Assembly (NCBI GenBank): GCA_963513935.1
Contig: OY740769.1
Coordinates: 106,371,762-106,435,761, forward strand
Direction of reading: 5' to 3'
DNA: 64,000 bases
DNA from: Aphrophora alni
Taxonomy: Eukaryota; Arthropoda; Insecta; Hemiptera; Aphrophoridae
Position 1 is the first letter of the stretch, and each line of letters opens with the position of its first letter. Made by a program: the position numbers and the translations under genes. The notes under the pieces were generated by a model. It saw nothing but the letters and a program-made list of their open reading frames with translations. It had not been told where the DNA came from and ran no database searches. This document shows, in pieces, positions 39,901 through 53,100 of this stretch.

Positions 39901-42900
39901 CTATAAACTTTGCACAGTGTCATATGGCAATGTAAATTATTTTTCCTTGCTATTGCCATGACATGACAACCATGGGGGGACGCAAACAGCATCTCAAAAG
40001 ATGTATCCAATCAGAAATGGCGGGTTGTTTTAGGTACACATTGTGAAGTACATTATGCGCTGCCATTTCTGACTGGATCGTCGTATTCAGATGCGGGAGG
40101 CGGCGTTTCACTCTACTAACTAATGTTTTCACTGACTTTTGTAACTAACTTACCACTTCATTTTAGAATTAATTTTTTTTTTTTTTAATCCAGTCAGAAA
40201 TGGCAGCGCATAATGTACTTCACAATGTGTACCTAAAACAACCTGCCATTTCTGATTGGATACATCTTTTGAGATGCGGTTTGCGGCATTCAACTCTACT
40301 AACTGAGCTCTTTGAAATGAGGTATCACTCGACCCGTGCTTACATTTAAGATTTCTATGACTTCCTCTGTGGGCCGTCCCCCCATGGTTGTCATGTCATG
40401 GCAATAGCAAGGAAAAATAGTTTACATTGCCATATGACACTGTGCAAAGTTTATAGATGTTTTCTGCTATGGTTTGTAAAATATTAAGCCGTACCCAGAC
40501 TTTTCAAACGCGTTGTATAGATGACACAATTATATTTTAGGAAAGATTTGTTTTTGTCAGATATTTAGGTCTGTATTTGACAGTTGGCCAACATGGAAGG
40601 GAAATTCTGTTACTTTAAATGCAAGGCTAATTTTTGTTTACTCATTAATTCAAATTCTAGTGTTACACTACATCAGAAATAACAAAATTTTATTGAAATC
40701 AAGTGGACATATGTAGATACAATAATTATTTGTTTCTGTCTCTTGGACATTAGTATATATATCATAAATCTTCATCACATTTCATCAAAATAGCTTTAGC
40801 TGATTTTGAGTCATATAAACCTTTCAAACAGAGCTTACGACTTATTTTAATTTTTTATCACGATTAAAACGAGTTAGGGGTGGAAACTGATTGTTCCCTT
40901 AGGCTTTTATTTTGTATGTAGATATGTGAATAGTAAAATACAGTATTTATTTTGTTCATCGCTTATTACTCTAACTATATTCCTTATTAGTTATTAAGGA
41001 AGAAACCACTTTTAATTATAATGATATAAGATAGATTCTGGTTTTAAACTTATTTGATAATGATGGATTGTTCGTTAATTAATATGGTTTAATCAGAGTT
41101 GGCCATCATTTGTCTATATGAAAAATACACATTTCGAGATAATTAATCTAATCTTGTTATCAAGGGTTAAACTAGAACATAAAAGAGAAAAACACAAATA
41201 TAACCTAGTAGCCTAGGGCCATGTTGGAAACTAAAACTAAATCTATAATCTAAGAAAAGAACTCAAACTTAAAACTACCCCTGAACAGTCAAAGCTAAAA
41301 CTAAATAAAAACGTAATGAGATAAAACCACAACACAGACCAATACTACACAAAGGACGACAAGCAACTGATTTTAAAAGGGAGTCCTCGATCGTGTCATG
41401 GTTCTCATTTGTGAAATAAGCAGCAAAATTTCAGCCTTAATTAGGCAGAATTGTTATCACCAATTTTTAATTCAGTTTTTATTAACAGAAACCATTATGG
41501 TCTTATTTCTAAACTGGTTTGGCTGATAGAATTATTCTATAGCTCAAGATGTGAAGCTTCAATTAGTTACGTTTTTATAAGTTTTATTCCCAGTATATTA
41601 TATTTCCCCCTTCCCAATTAAATATGTGATTTTTGGACCAAATATGTTCATCTGTTTTTAATTTATCCGTTAGGCTTAATCATGTGTTCTTTTTATGTTT
41701 ACTAATTCTTATATTTAGAAGTCTATTTGTTCTTGCCAATAGGCTACATTGGCTGTCACATACACATTTAAAACTGTAAATACAGTATTTAGTATCCTGA
41801 GTACCATTTTAGGTTTGGTTTTGACATGATGTTGACTCGATTTAGACTCTATTTATCAGAACAAATATTATTAGCTATGTCAAGTAAAGAATGAACTATT
41901 CCTTCCTTAAGAAATAATACTTGATGGTTAGAGAAATAATTTAGGTACCGACTGTTATCTTTTTTCTGTAAACCAAAGACTTAAGGACGTTCCTACATCT
42001 ATCGACACACACATCTAAAAATTGGAAGTTATACCTCGAAAAGTCATGTATAATTTTTATACACACAAATGATGGCAAATGTCCGTTTTAAAACATATTA
42101 ATAATAAGATAGATGTTCAATTAGATTAAGATTTATGAAGTTAATTTTTATAAATATATTATTTAAATTACACATACATGACATAAGTTAAACAACCAAT
42201 ATAAATCAAACTCTGTATTACTTCACAAAAACTTCATGAAACAAAACTAACCCAAATGTGTTTGGTTAAACTCAATGCAACTGCTGACTGTAAACTTAAA
42301 CTAAATATGTTAATACCAACTGGTCACCAAAGTGAATGTATGAAACAAAAATTTGGTTTAAAAAATTTTGACTTGATCCTGAACAGAAAAATAAAAATTG
42401 AACCAACTCCTTCCATTTTTGAAACCAATCAATTAAAATTGAATTTGGTAAAAAAAGTTTATTTAAGTTCTAATTGAAAAGTCACCTATAATTATTATAC
42501 TCTCAATTAAATAATATTAAGGATTCAACAAATAATCACTTTTTTTTGTTGGCACAATTAAATATGAATTTTCTGAAGCATTTGGATCAAACAGCATTAG
42601 GTACTTCTGAAGACGAAGAACACTGGTAAATGTATAATTGAGAAATGTAGCAATTGTGTCCAGTTGTCGCTCATTTAGAAAACGTTCTTCTCCTCTTAGT
42701 TCTAAACTGACTCGTACTTCTCCAGATCTTGTAAAGATAGGAAACGGACAAACCTAAATAACAACAACATCAAAACTATAGTCAGACTAATGAATATTTG
42801 AGCAAACAAAATTGATTAAAATACAGAAAAACAATATGCATTAAATTGTAAAAAAAAGCGCATATTTCATTATAACTGAAACTCGCTGTGATGATATCGA

Positions 42901-45900
42901 TGACTCAATCTTTCCAAGCATAATAAATGTTTATACAAAGAGACTTAATAATTTTACTTGTGTCTGTGTCTAATGCTTTTATATTTACTTGGCCATTTCT
43001 GGTTTCATATCTAAATTTAATCATAATTATAATATTCTTCAAGTTTATATCTTTTCTCAACCAAAAATCCTTGAATTTTCTTTTAAATAGTAGTTTTTTA
43101 AAAGTACATTAAGATACAAGAGAGAAAAGTTGATACAATCTAATTAACCTTGTAATAAGTAAGAAAAAATCCTCAACAAGTTTAAATATTTTCTCATTTA
43201 TACTATTTTTTATAATCAATACAAATTAATATAAGATATATAGTTGAACTTCTAAGTAACAAAATCCTTTAAAAAACAAATTTTTTCTCCACAGCGTGAA
43301 ATTTTAACAATAATCCACATATAATTACCTCCACATGGCAATGGTTAGACTTTTCAATAACGTAGTATATTATCAGTGAACACAGATGGAATGTAAGTTG
43401 AATAGAATTAGTAAAAGAAATGTATGAATTTGGTTATATACAATAATCCAAAAGTACCATAAAAACAACCAATTGTAATTTAGCCCACATATCATAAGCG
43501 TCACACAAATTTTTCAACTGCTGTAACCCCACCCATCATGAGAACAGCCAATTAACTTATGCCACGCCTTCCGTCCTATGTCACTCACTTGCCAGTTCCC
43601 AGATTTGTAATCAAACTCAAGGTGATTTGAGCTTTATTCTTTGACACATTGTTAAGTTATTAAAAGTGTTAGCTTGTTTGTTACATTACCGTATTACTAT
43701 ACAGTATGTCCAAGAGAAAATGCCTAAGTGTTTTGAATAAAAAATGCATAATACAAGAAATTGCTAAAGGTGTAAAAAATGAAAGACAAGCTCAAAAATG
43801 TGGTATCTCATAAAGTTCATTGGGGAAATAACAGTGAGCTCCCCATTCATTTAAATATTTACAATATTGGCACCCCAACGTAAGGCATTTTTAGTAAGAA
43901 TAAATAATTACAAAGAGACATTTCTTTAAAAAATACTTATTAAGAATGCAAATTTCAAACAGAAAATAATAATTATTAAAAATTACCTTCGGTATGTCTT
44001 TCAGAGTAAGGATACCAAAACCCTGAGATGCATCTTCAGGAGGATGTAGCTTCCTACCTCTTGTGTTTTGCTCTTCTGGTAATGGACATGTCAATACCAT
44101 CTTAAGTTGATACAGTTTAGCAGCTTTACCAGGAGTTGGTCTGCAGCCACTCAAGGAGCTAGCTATCTGATACATATTATTATTATAAGTTAATTGTTTA
44201 GTTTATTATGTATGAGATAGACAGGCTTATTTATGTTGGTATTGTTATCCAGGGTTTAGCTGATATGACAATAAATATTGGGTAGCTAACTATAGAATAT
44301 GAAACTAAATGGTGTTGTATATATTAAAGTCATTCAACGTTACTATTATACAGTGATTCAAAAATCCCTGACTCTAAATTAATTTTTTTTTTTTAAACAA
44401 AAGAAAGATTGTTGTTTTTGTTAATGTGATTAGAAACTCTGGCAAAGTGTATTGTTGTGGTAATGGATGTGATTGCTCAACCACTTGTGCAGTAATTGCC
44501 AGATATAGTCAGTCCGCTATGCAAAATCAGAAAGTAACATGGCTGGAATCTGATATTGCAAAAAAGTTATAGTCAGTGAATACAGTTGTTTCATTATTAA
44601 TTGCATGATGAGATTCAACAATCTTTGCCTTCTTGACATTGATAATTTTATAACACACATTATCTAAATGATCTGTCTATGACAGTCTATAATTAGACCC
44701 AAACAACTAACTAACTTAAACTCTTCAAGAAAGATAACATTTAAAATTATTTTAGAGTGAGTTCATTGTGACATAAGTCTCTTCTCAAAAACATGTAATT
44801 GGTCTTATTAAATTTTGATTTAAAATTTATTTCCTAAAAATATCTGTACTTGTATTTCAGACAAGGTTTTACCACAAAAGTCAGGTTTGTAACCTGAAAC
44901 TGAATAATACTATCAATATTTACAGATGATGAAACGTCATTTATATATAATAAAATTAATACAGGATGAAAGCAAAATAATTTTAAACAGATCTTGCAAC
45001 CCTCTCCCAGTAAATGACTTTGGCAGTTATCTCACCAGGTTGGAGCACCTTATTCCACTTGAAAAATACCTATTAAATGTCAAAAGAGAATTTGAATAAT
45101 GAAAGAGCTATGTCCATTGGATGCAGAAAAATGTGTTGCCTACTGCTAATGATTTAAAATATTTATTTAAAAAATTTAATTAATCATTTTAAACTAACTT
45201 TTTGCAGTGATGAAGCTTGTTTCCACTTAAATATATGTTAATAGCTAAAACATCCACTCTCATGTTAACTAACTCTCATGTCCTACAAATTAGGTAATGA
45301 AAGTTAAACTAAACAACGAATCATGGGACCAATTTTTATTACACAACTGAAAATTCATCTGTGTATGCTGATATTAATTTGAAGCTATAACAAACTTTAT
45401 TCTTAGTTACAAAAAAAGATATATGATAGTTGTGATGATAGCCTTTGAACAGAGAGAAACCTAATGAAACGTGTAAAGATAGAAATTTGCTCAAAAACAA
45501 AAACTCAATCACCAGTTTATTTATCAATAGCAAAATTATTTGAAACAATTGGATCATAATAGTAACTAAAAAAAAATCTCTCAAAAAAATTGTTTAAATG
45601 ATATTATAAATAGGTAAAGACTATCGTCTAAGCCTATACAATTTAAACAACAACCTAAGGAAAGGCTTCAAGTTCATATAGGACTTAAACCATAGTAAAA
45701 CACTTTGTATAAGCCTCTTGTCAGCCTAAAAATTTTGGTTCTGAACCAGTTTCCACACCCCAACATTACAGAATGACCTAATCTTTCCAAAGGTTTATTT
45801 CGCTACTATAAACCTATTACCATGCAAGATACTTCTCTCCATGAAAAGTTTCAACAGTTTATTAAATAAAGCCGGACTTAAAACATTGTCACTATGTTTA

Positions 45901-47154
45901 CTACAGAAAATTAATTTTATTTATTCACAACACTAAATTATGCCTGGCACAATATATAGCCCTAACTAGAGATACCCTAAGTCTAAGCATTAGAATTAGC
46001 TATACATGTAAAAATCAAGAAAAATCTACTACACATACAATATGCAGCTACACATATTATCATGATGTTGTCTATTCCTTAATCTACCACATTAACTTTT
46101 AATGATTGTTTTTATCACAAAATTAATAACACCAAAGACTACAGAATGTAACACCAAAAAACTTAAGAGATAAAAAATAGCACATCATTGGGTCGTCATC
46201 AAATCTAGAGAAATCCCTAAGCTTAATCTTCCACGAAAGGAGGGATCCTTTTGTCTCCTATCTTCCTTTTTATCAGAATTTCATATAAATCATAAACTAA
46301 AATAGGATAATAATAACTTTGAATTACTTAATACATATATTTCAGTATTTTAAAATTATTTTGTGTTAAATGTTTTCCTTGGTGTAGTATAAACAGGATA
46401 CATGGATAACAATATCAAAGTAAGCTTGTATCCTATATGCCATCAAAACAAAACAAAATATTTAGCTGTTAGTTGTATAAGCTCTTAACTTAATAATTAA
46501 TTATAAATTAGTAATATTTTAAAACAAGATTACACAAACGTTGCCCGATGATGCCGCAAGGCGAAACAATTGTAGCTCATTTATATTATTAAAACATTTT
46601 GAAAAATTAAGCTTTATTGCTTTATTTTATCCTTGAATATGGAGTTTCAACAAGAAATATCTGCTATTACATTAAAATTTTTAAAAATAAATCGGACATT
46701 TGTCATTGCTTTAATTATTAACATTTTCAAAGACTCACAGAGTATCAAAAATCAATATCTAAAATTGTAAATACTTAGAGTAATAGCTTTTGTAATCAAT
46801 TGTATATTAAAATCTACTTTCAGTAACTTCCTATTTTAGATATAAGTTAAGTTCAATTCTATAGTTTTAAGTAGGTCGTTACTAGTCCTTAAGTTGTATT
46901 TTATTAATTATCATTCTGTAGCTACCTTTTATATCAGAATTAATTTGAATCTAAATCAACTTATAAAATTTTTTGTCGCCATTCCGAATATTAATTATTA
47001 TTTATTATTTATAGGACTTACCGTCTTCAATATTCCTTTTTCACTGTTCAAAAACTGATCTTTCGGCTATTGAGCCATTCTCAAGTATGTACCGTAATAG
47101 TAGGCCCAACTGTTCAGGTACAAATGACTGAACTTTAATAATAAACTTTTTTTC

Positions 47155-47191
<37 letters not shown>

Positions 47192-50100
47192 TTTGTATGT
47201 GTGTTTGTTTGTTTGTTTGTGTGTGTGCATGTACGTGTGTGTAAAAAATGTTAGTAATCTACAGTATGTGTTAATTGATAAAGGAATATATACTGCTCTA
47301 TGCTTGATAATAACTGAATAACTGAAACACCCATCATTGAATGATGAAAGAGGAATATTGAAAAAAGTAAGCCCTATTAATTATAAATCAATTTATTCGA
47401 AATTCAAAATTATTGCTATTCTAGACATTTTACAAATAATCGTTCTCATAAAAACTATTAATATAGTCCCACAAGTTATATATAATAGTAATATCATTAT
47501 ACTATTGATAACTTTATAAATATGTTAGTTCCATATCTGATTATATTTGGTGAGCCAAAAGCTATGTGAACAACCCTTAATTAATAAATGTAACTGTAGC
47601 GGTATTTTCAAAGCAAGATTCTATTTTTTACACTAGCCATATTTTTATCTTCTTGTTGTTTAAAGGCAAAGAACTTCTCGGTCATCACCTTATAAAAAAA
47701 AGGAAGAAATAAAGACTCAAGTCCTTGAATACTCTAATAGTAACAGGGTTGGAAAAAAAGCATTGGTCAAGAGAACCTGATAGAAAAAAACAAAATGATG
47801 GATCTAACCCAAGACTACATAAAAAGAGAGAGCAGATCCAGCTAGGTTCCCTCAGGATTTCCAAGCCCGTACTCACTAGAGTGAGCTTCTAAGGATCTTA
47901 TTATAGTTTTGTAAAATCATAATGGATTACATTCCAGGGGCCAAATAATGAACAAATGAAAGTATAGAGGTAGAATGGCTGTTGGTTTAGATTTAATTGT
48001 GTGTTCATTAAAAACCAAAAGGTTTATACTCCAACCCTTTACATTTCATTATCACCAAAAAGTCTTTCTAGAGAGAAAATGGTAACATTTCTGTATAGTT
48101 AAAGAAAACAACCGTTACTCTCCAGCAAGAATCGGGCAGGATATTATTCAATCCAACAGAGAAAGGGTTGGTTGAAAGTTCTCCACCAGGGACAGAGTTA
48201 GTGGAATGTTTTCCACCAGGGATAAGGTTGGCTGGACATTCTTCAGCGCTCCAATGAGGATTAGAAAGGCAAGAATAGTGATAGTTGAATATTCTCTAAT
48301 ATATGTAGTGCTAGCTGAATATTCTCCATCAGGGACAGAGCGGATTAAATATTCTCCAGCAGGAACAGAATCAGCTGATTATTTCCCAGCGAAGATAGGC
48401 TATTTTCTCTAGTAGGAATAGGGGTAGATGAATATTCCTCAGCAGAGACAGGTTCGGTTGAATATCCTACAGTCGGGATTGTGAAATGCTAATATTCTCC
48501 AGCAGTGATAGAAGTGGCTGAATATTTACCAAAATGGATAGGAGTTGCCTAAATATTCTCCAACAAAGACAGGATGGGCTAAAATTCTTTAGCAAGGGTA
48601 GAATCAGCTTAATATTCACCAGCGGCAACTGGGCAATCTAAATATTCTCCATCAGGGACGGAATCAGCTGAGTATTCTCAATCAGGAATAGGGTTGGTTA
48701 AGTATTCTTCAGCTGGGATGAGAGTCCGCACAATGCAAGCAGCACCACTAAGTATGGGTCTTATGAAATTGTGATTTAGTCCAACAAACTATGTAACACG
48801 CCATCTTATGCGTTAATGGATAATTCTACAAGGAAGTTCCAAGGCATCTATAAAATCTAATTTGCTGAACATATCCTCAGATACGAGTTGACAGGAGATC
48901 TAAGAAGTAACAACCGACGTCTTGAACACATCAACAGACAGTGATTTCCAGAAGTGTTTTGAAGCATTGACATCCCACTAGGATAGGTGTATTAACTTAA
49001 GAGAAGACTACTTTGAACGATCTGATGATAATTAAATCTTATTTTGTATGTATATTTTAAAATAAATGTGTTCTGGGAACTTTTTCACATGCCTCATATG
49101 TGCATTGTTTAAATATTTAACAAATAAAATTCTGTGCCCCTTACTTTCACTACTAAAACAATAAAAAAAGTACAAACTCTTTTGTAATAATATTGTCTTC
49201 GTTTTGTGGTTCCAGGCCGAGGTTCTAAAGTGTCCCAAGGGCCAGCAGGAATACATTCTACAACTTCAGAATCAGGTTCTTCTTCAACAGCAGTTTCCAA
49301 TGCTTTAAATCCCTCTTTTCCTATTGGCTGTAATTGATCATCCAATTCATTGGTCGTATGAAGTACTCTGCATACTTCTAGTGCCACAATGCGTCTGGCA
49401 AGAACACGTGTTGGCATTGGATGTCCCTAAAATTATATAGAAATGTACCAATTAATGTTATTTTTCAAAACAATTTAAACTTGTTAACAATCTATTCACT
49501 ACATCTGTATACTTACTACAATATCCTGTTTAACAGGAGAATTGATAGGCAGCCTCACAGTACACACAAAATGAATGCTTCCATTAAATGACACTTCTTT
49601 TATCCACCATAATGGTGTAAGACGAGTGAAAGTATCACTAGGAAGCTTGGCACAGTACCTAAAACATTTACATAACAGAAATTTATTAATTTATTTAAAA
49701 AATAATAAATTCTCTTTCACATAATATAATATAAGATAAAAATACGTAAATAATACATAAACACTACATATACTAATACAAACATTCCACAAACACACAC
49801 AATATAATATATATATGGTGATTCAATTAGAATATATTTATTTCAAACTAGTATGCTGTCGAAACTACTGATCACTGAAATGAAATGTGTGACTTTTAAG
49901 TGAAAGAGAAGTTCTTTGGTTTCAAATTGTTGCTACCAGATTGCTCGCACAGCACTGTTCTTCCATTCTCCAACACTTTGAACCGACTCAACATGCAGAA
50001 AACGTTTTGCATCCTTGAGATTGCAAAGTGTAACTCGGTGATTACAGTACAAAGAAGTTTTGGTTTGAAGTATTAAATCGATCCTCCTAATGAATGGAAC

Positions 50101-53100
50101 ATTTGTAGATAATTTAGACAGCTTGTAGACATGGGTTGTGATCTAAAACAAAAGTGCCCTGGAAGATCACGAGTGATCTTTTATTCCTTATGATATTTCT
50201 AGAGGGATATATTAAAGAGGTTCTAAATGATCTACAAAATCTGAAAAATCAATCACTACTGTTGTAACATCAGTGACGATGGATATCCTTGCCCGAGTTT
50301 GGGATGAATTTGACTACCGCTGTGATGTTGTTTGAGCTACTGGAGAAGGACATATTAAACATCGTTAGATAAACTTTAAACATTCCTAAGCAAGGCAAAT
50401 GTTCAAAATTTTAGAATTGTACAACTTTTTTTTTTTAAATATACTGTGTGGATTACGTATATTACACAACAAATTACGATTCCTAACAAATATCTCCACA
50501 GATATTTAAAAATATTAATAACCTAAAATAATGTGTTCAAGGACTAAATTTGTGGGCAAACTGATTTCAGACAATACAGTTTTAATCTAATAATACATAC
50601 CTATTGACAAGTGCTATTGCATTAGCCATGTTTACATTAGCTGGCTCTCCAGGTACTGGAGTATATGGAATAACACAATTAGTAAACAAATCTGCTTCTA
50701 TTTCTTCTTCATCAGAAGGTTCTCTATTTGTACATCGAGCCAACAACATCTGTAAAAATTGAAATAGAGAACTATTTAAGAACAGCTACTTCATGTTGTT
50801 CCAATTGCAATAAAAGTATGCTCTAAAACAAAACTTTAAAAATCTGTTGACTATATTTAAAAGACCTTCCATGATTCTATAATAATTACTTACCATGTGA
50901 AATAATACTGTTAAACAAAAATATTGAATAAATTTATTTCAAAAATAAAATTTTAATGAAATATCAAACCGCTGACCATTAAAAACCAATATATTTTTCA
51001 TTCTTCTAGATTAGCCATGTTTAATCCACTTTACCACAACAGTTGACGGTTCACTTATATGTAAAACATTGCTAAACTGAAGGGAAAAAAATTAAAATAG
51101 CGCAAGAAATTGCTAAATATTGCCTCCTTAACCATATAAATAGCTAAAAGGGGGGAACTGGACATGGCAGCTGCTGAGGCAATTCATTCATACCAGTATG
51201 TCAATGGTGATACCAAGAATTTAAGCAAGACGTACTATTATGTCAAATGATGGGAATAAGCTAACTTCATTTAATATTGAATTTATCTAATAACTACAGG
51301 ACGATTGTTTTTTTTTTTTTGTTTTTTTTCAAATATTTTGATTAAACACAATAATTGTGACTTGTCAATTATTAAATTTGATATCACCTATTTCTTTTGA
51401 TCTTTCTTTTTGTAAACAAAGATGTTACAAAGATGATTGTAACATTTCACATTTTTCTATGAATCTGGATTGGTTCGATTGAATAATGAAACATTGATCA
51501 TACTACATCAGATGTAAGCTGACAGTGGTTACATTTATGATAAGATTAGATTTGTGAATGGATGATGTTGAAGTGTTATAGAATCAAACTAACAATAAAA
51601 TAATTAGCTTAATATAATAAATCACCAGAAATATTTTGAAAATGTATAGATGTAAATTAGCTAAGAAAATATATAATATAAAATGCATTTGAAATATGGC
51701 AACAATGTTTAGTGTGTGTTTTAACTTTCTCTGATTGGTTAGAAAAACCAAGCCAATAAGAATGGTTTAAAATGGTGTTTTCCCTAAGAAATCTAGAGAG
51801 AAAAAGATTCTAGGAGCACCCCAAAAAATATGTCTACAGAGAGTAGATGTATGCCGTCCAGTCGCTAACCAGGGCCAAGTCGTAGAATTACAACCGAAAT
51901 GGTTGATGTGTTTAGTATGAAATGTATTAAACAAGTGCAGATCAAGTTAAATTCAGTAAACGATCCATCACTTGGTATAGGATGCGATACATTTCCATTA
52001 TAAATATATATTTTTAAAGAATTCACAAACTTTGTCTAAGAAATGATACAATAGTATTGAATGTTTTCTAGTGAAAGAATGCTAATTGTAGTGCTAAAAG
52101 TAGCTAAACTAACTTGGTCATGAACTTTTGAACAAAATTGTTTATCTTCATTATAATTTGATGATATTTGTTATCGTGTGTCTATATTTTAAGAATAAAA
52201 CTATGTATGTATTTCAGAGAAACAGATTTCTGTATTTGATTTTGCTTAGTACACTTTTCAACGAATTCACGACCCTAAAAAATTATAGAGTATAAGTTCT
52301 CTAAAAAATAAATTATTGGCGCTTAGCAAAAATTAAAATTAAAATTACACTTAAAGAAGCAAATCAGAACTTACAATCGGTTTGACAAACTAGATTTTTT
52401 TTTAATATTAATTACATGATAAAAACAATCTAAATGTTTTGTTTTTATTTATGTAAACCTTACAAACGATTACCTTCTCAATCTCCATAAACTGTGCAAG
52501 GTCTGCAACAAATCCTTCTACCTGTGTCTCCTCAACCATTAGAAGGTAATGTGAATCCTGTGCACGAGCTCTTCCTTTTGAGTGGACATATGATCGGTAA
52601 TGTGAAGGAGTGTCATAACGAATTATCAAGTTACATTTTGGTAAGTCAATTCCTTCTTCAAGAACAGATGTTGCTACAAGTATGTTGCATTCACGCATGC
52701 GAAATCTAAAAATAGTTGGAACCACATGAAATTTAATACCATGTGTTACAAAAAAAAGTAATATTTCAATAATGTTAAATAAATCTACGATTATGTATAA
52801 AAAGCCAAATACCAATCATTACTGTATCTCTGAAACCACATGACCTATGAATTTGAAATTTCATACAAATTAGAACCTATGTGGACAATAAGAAAACGTT
52901 TCTGGGAAAAAAACTTCTTAAATAGGAGCTTCCTCCCCCTACCCCAATCAAAAACAAAAAAAAATCACTGTTTCTCCCATTTTATAAATTGGCACAGGCT
53001 GAAATCTGGCAAAGTTATTGTAAAAGACATACTTCAAAATATTATATAAGATAACTACAGTAGAAGTCCATTAGTCCAGCATCCAACAGTCCGGAATGCC

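Larger units (their letters stand above)
39370..40680 (+). pseudogene. Ty3/gypsy reverse transcriptase remnant, interrupted by a foldback element
   Basis: The plus strand at 39.40-39.83 kb reads [18 protein letters not shown], then [20 protein letters not shown], then [20 protein letters not shown]. This is the gypsy RT order of EANII, DGTxRxxxDYRxLN and FxQxxVDEESxxxTxxxT. The frame reaches the catalytic YxDD motif exactly where the foldback element is inserted (39842-40515), and the reading resumes beyond it with DDTIILG and a palm-end block near 40.57-40.64 kb. A 25-base A run (39503-39527) has replaced or expanded the lysine codons before DGT. Antisense to Dicer-1. Confidence 0.75.
34894..42539. 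other. Dicer-1 intron, 7.6 kb, the largest complete one
   Basis: Lies between the platform exon with the weak donor and the PAZ exons. Contains an R1-like LINE, a Penelope tail with a Tigger insert, and a gypsy reverse transcriptase with a foldback insert. The segments 36.9-38.0 and 40.9-42.5 kb are AT-rich with no recognised gene. Confidence 0.65.
44167..49177. other. Dicer-1 intron, 5.0 kb
   Basis: Mostly AT-rich and gene-free from 44.2 to 46.5 kb. It then holds Penelope-like tails (46.55 and 47.1 kb), a GT microsatellite and a 36-bp minisatellite (48.1-48.7 kb). Confidence 0.6.

Noticed and set aside
42256..42477. 73-codon open frame on plus
   Set aside because: Composition is that of AT-rich DNA (Lys, Leu, Asn); no splice or family support.
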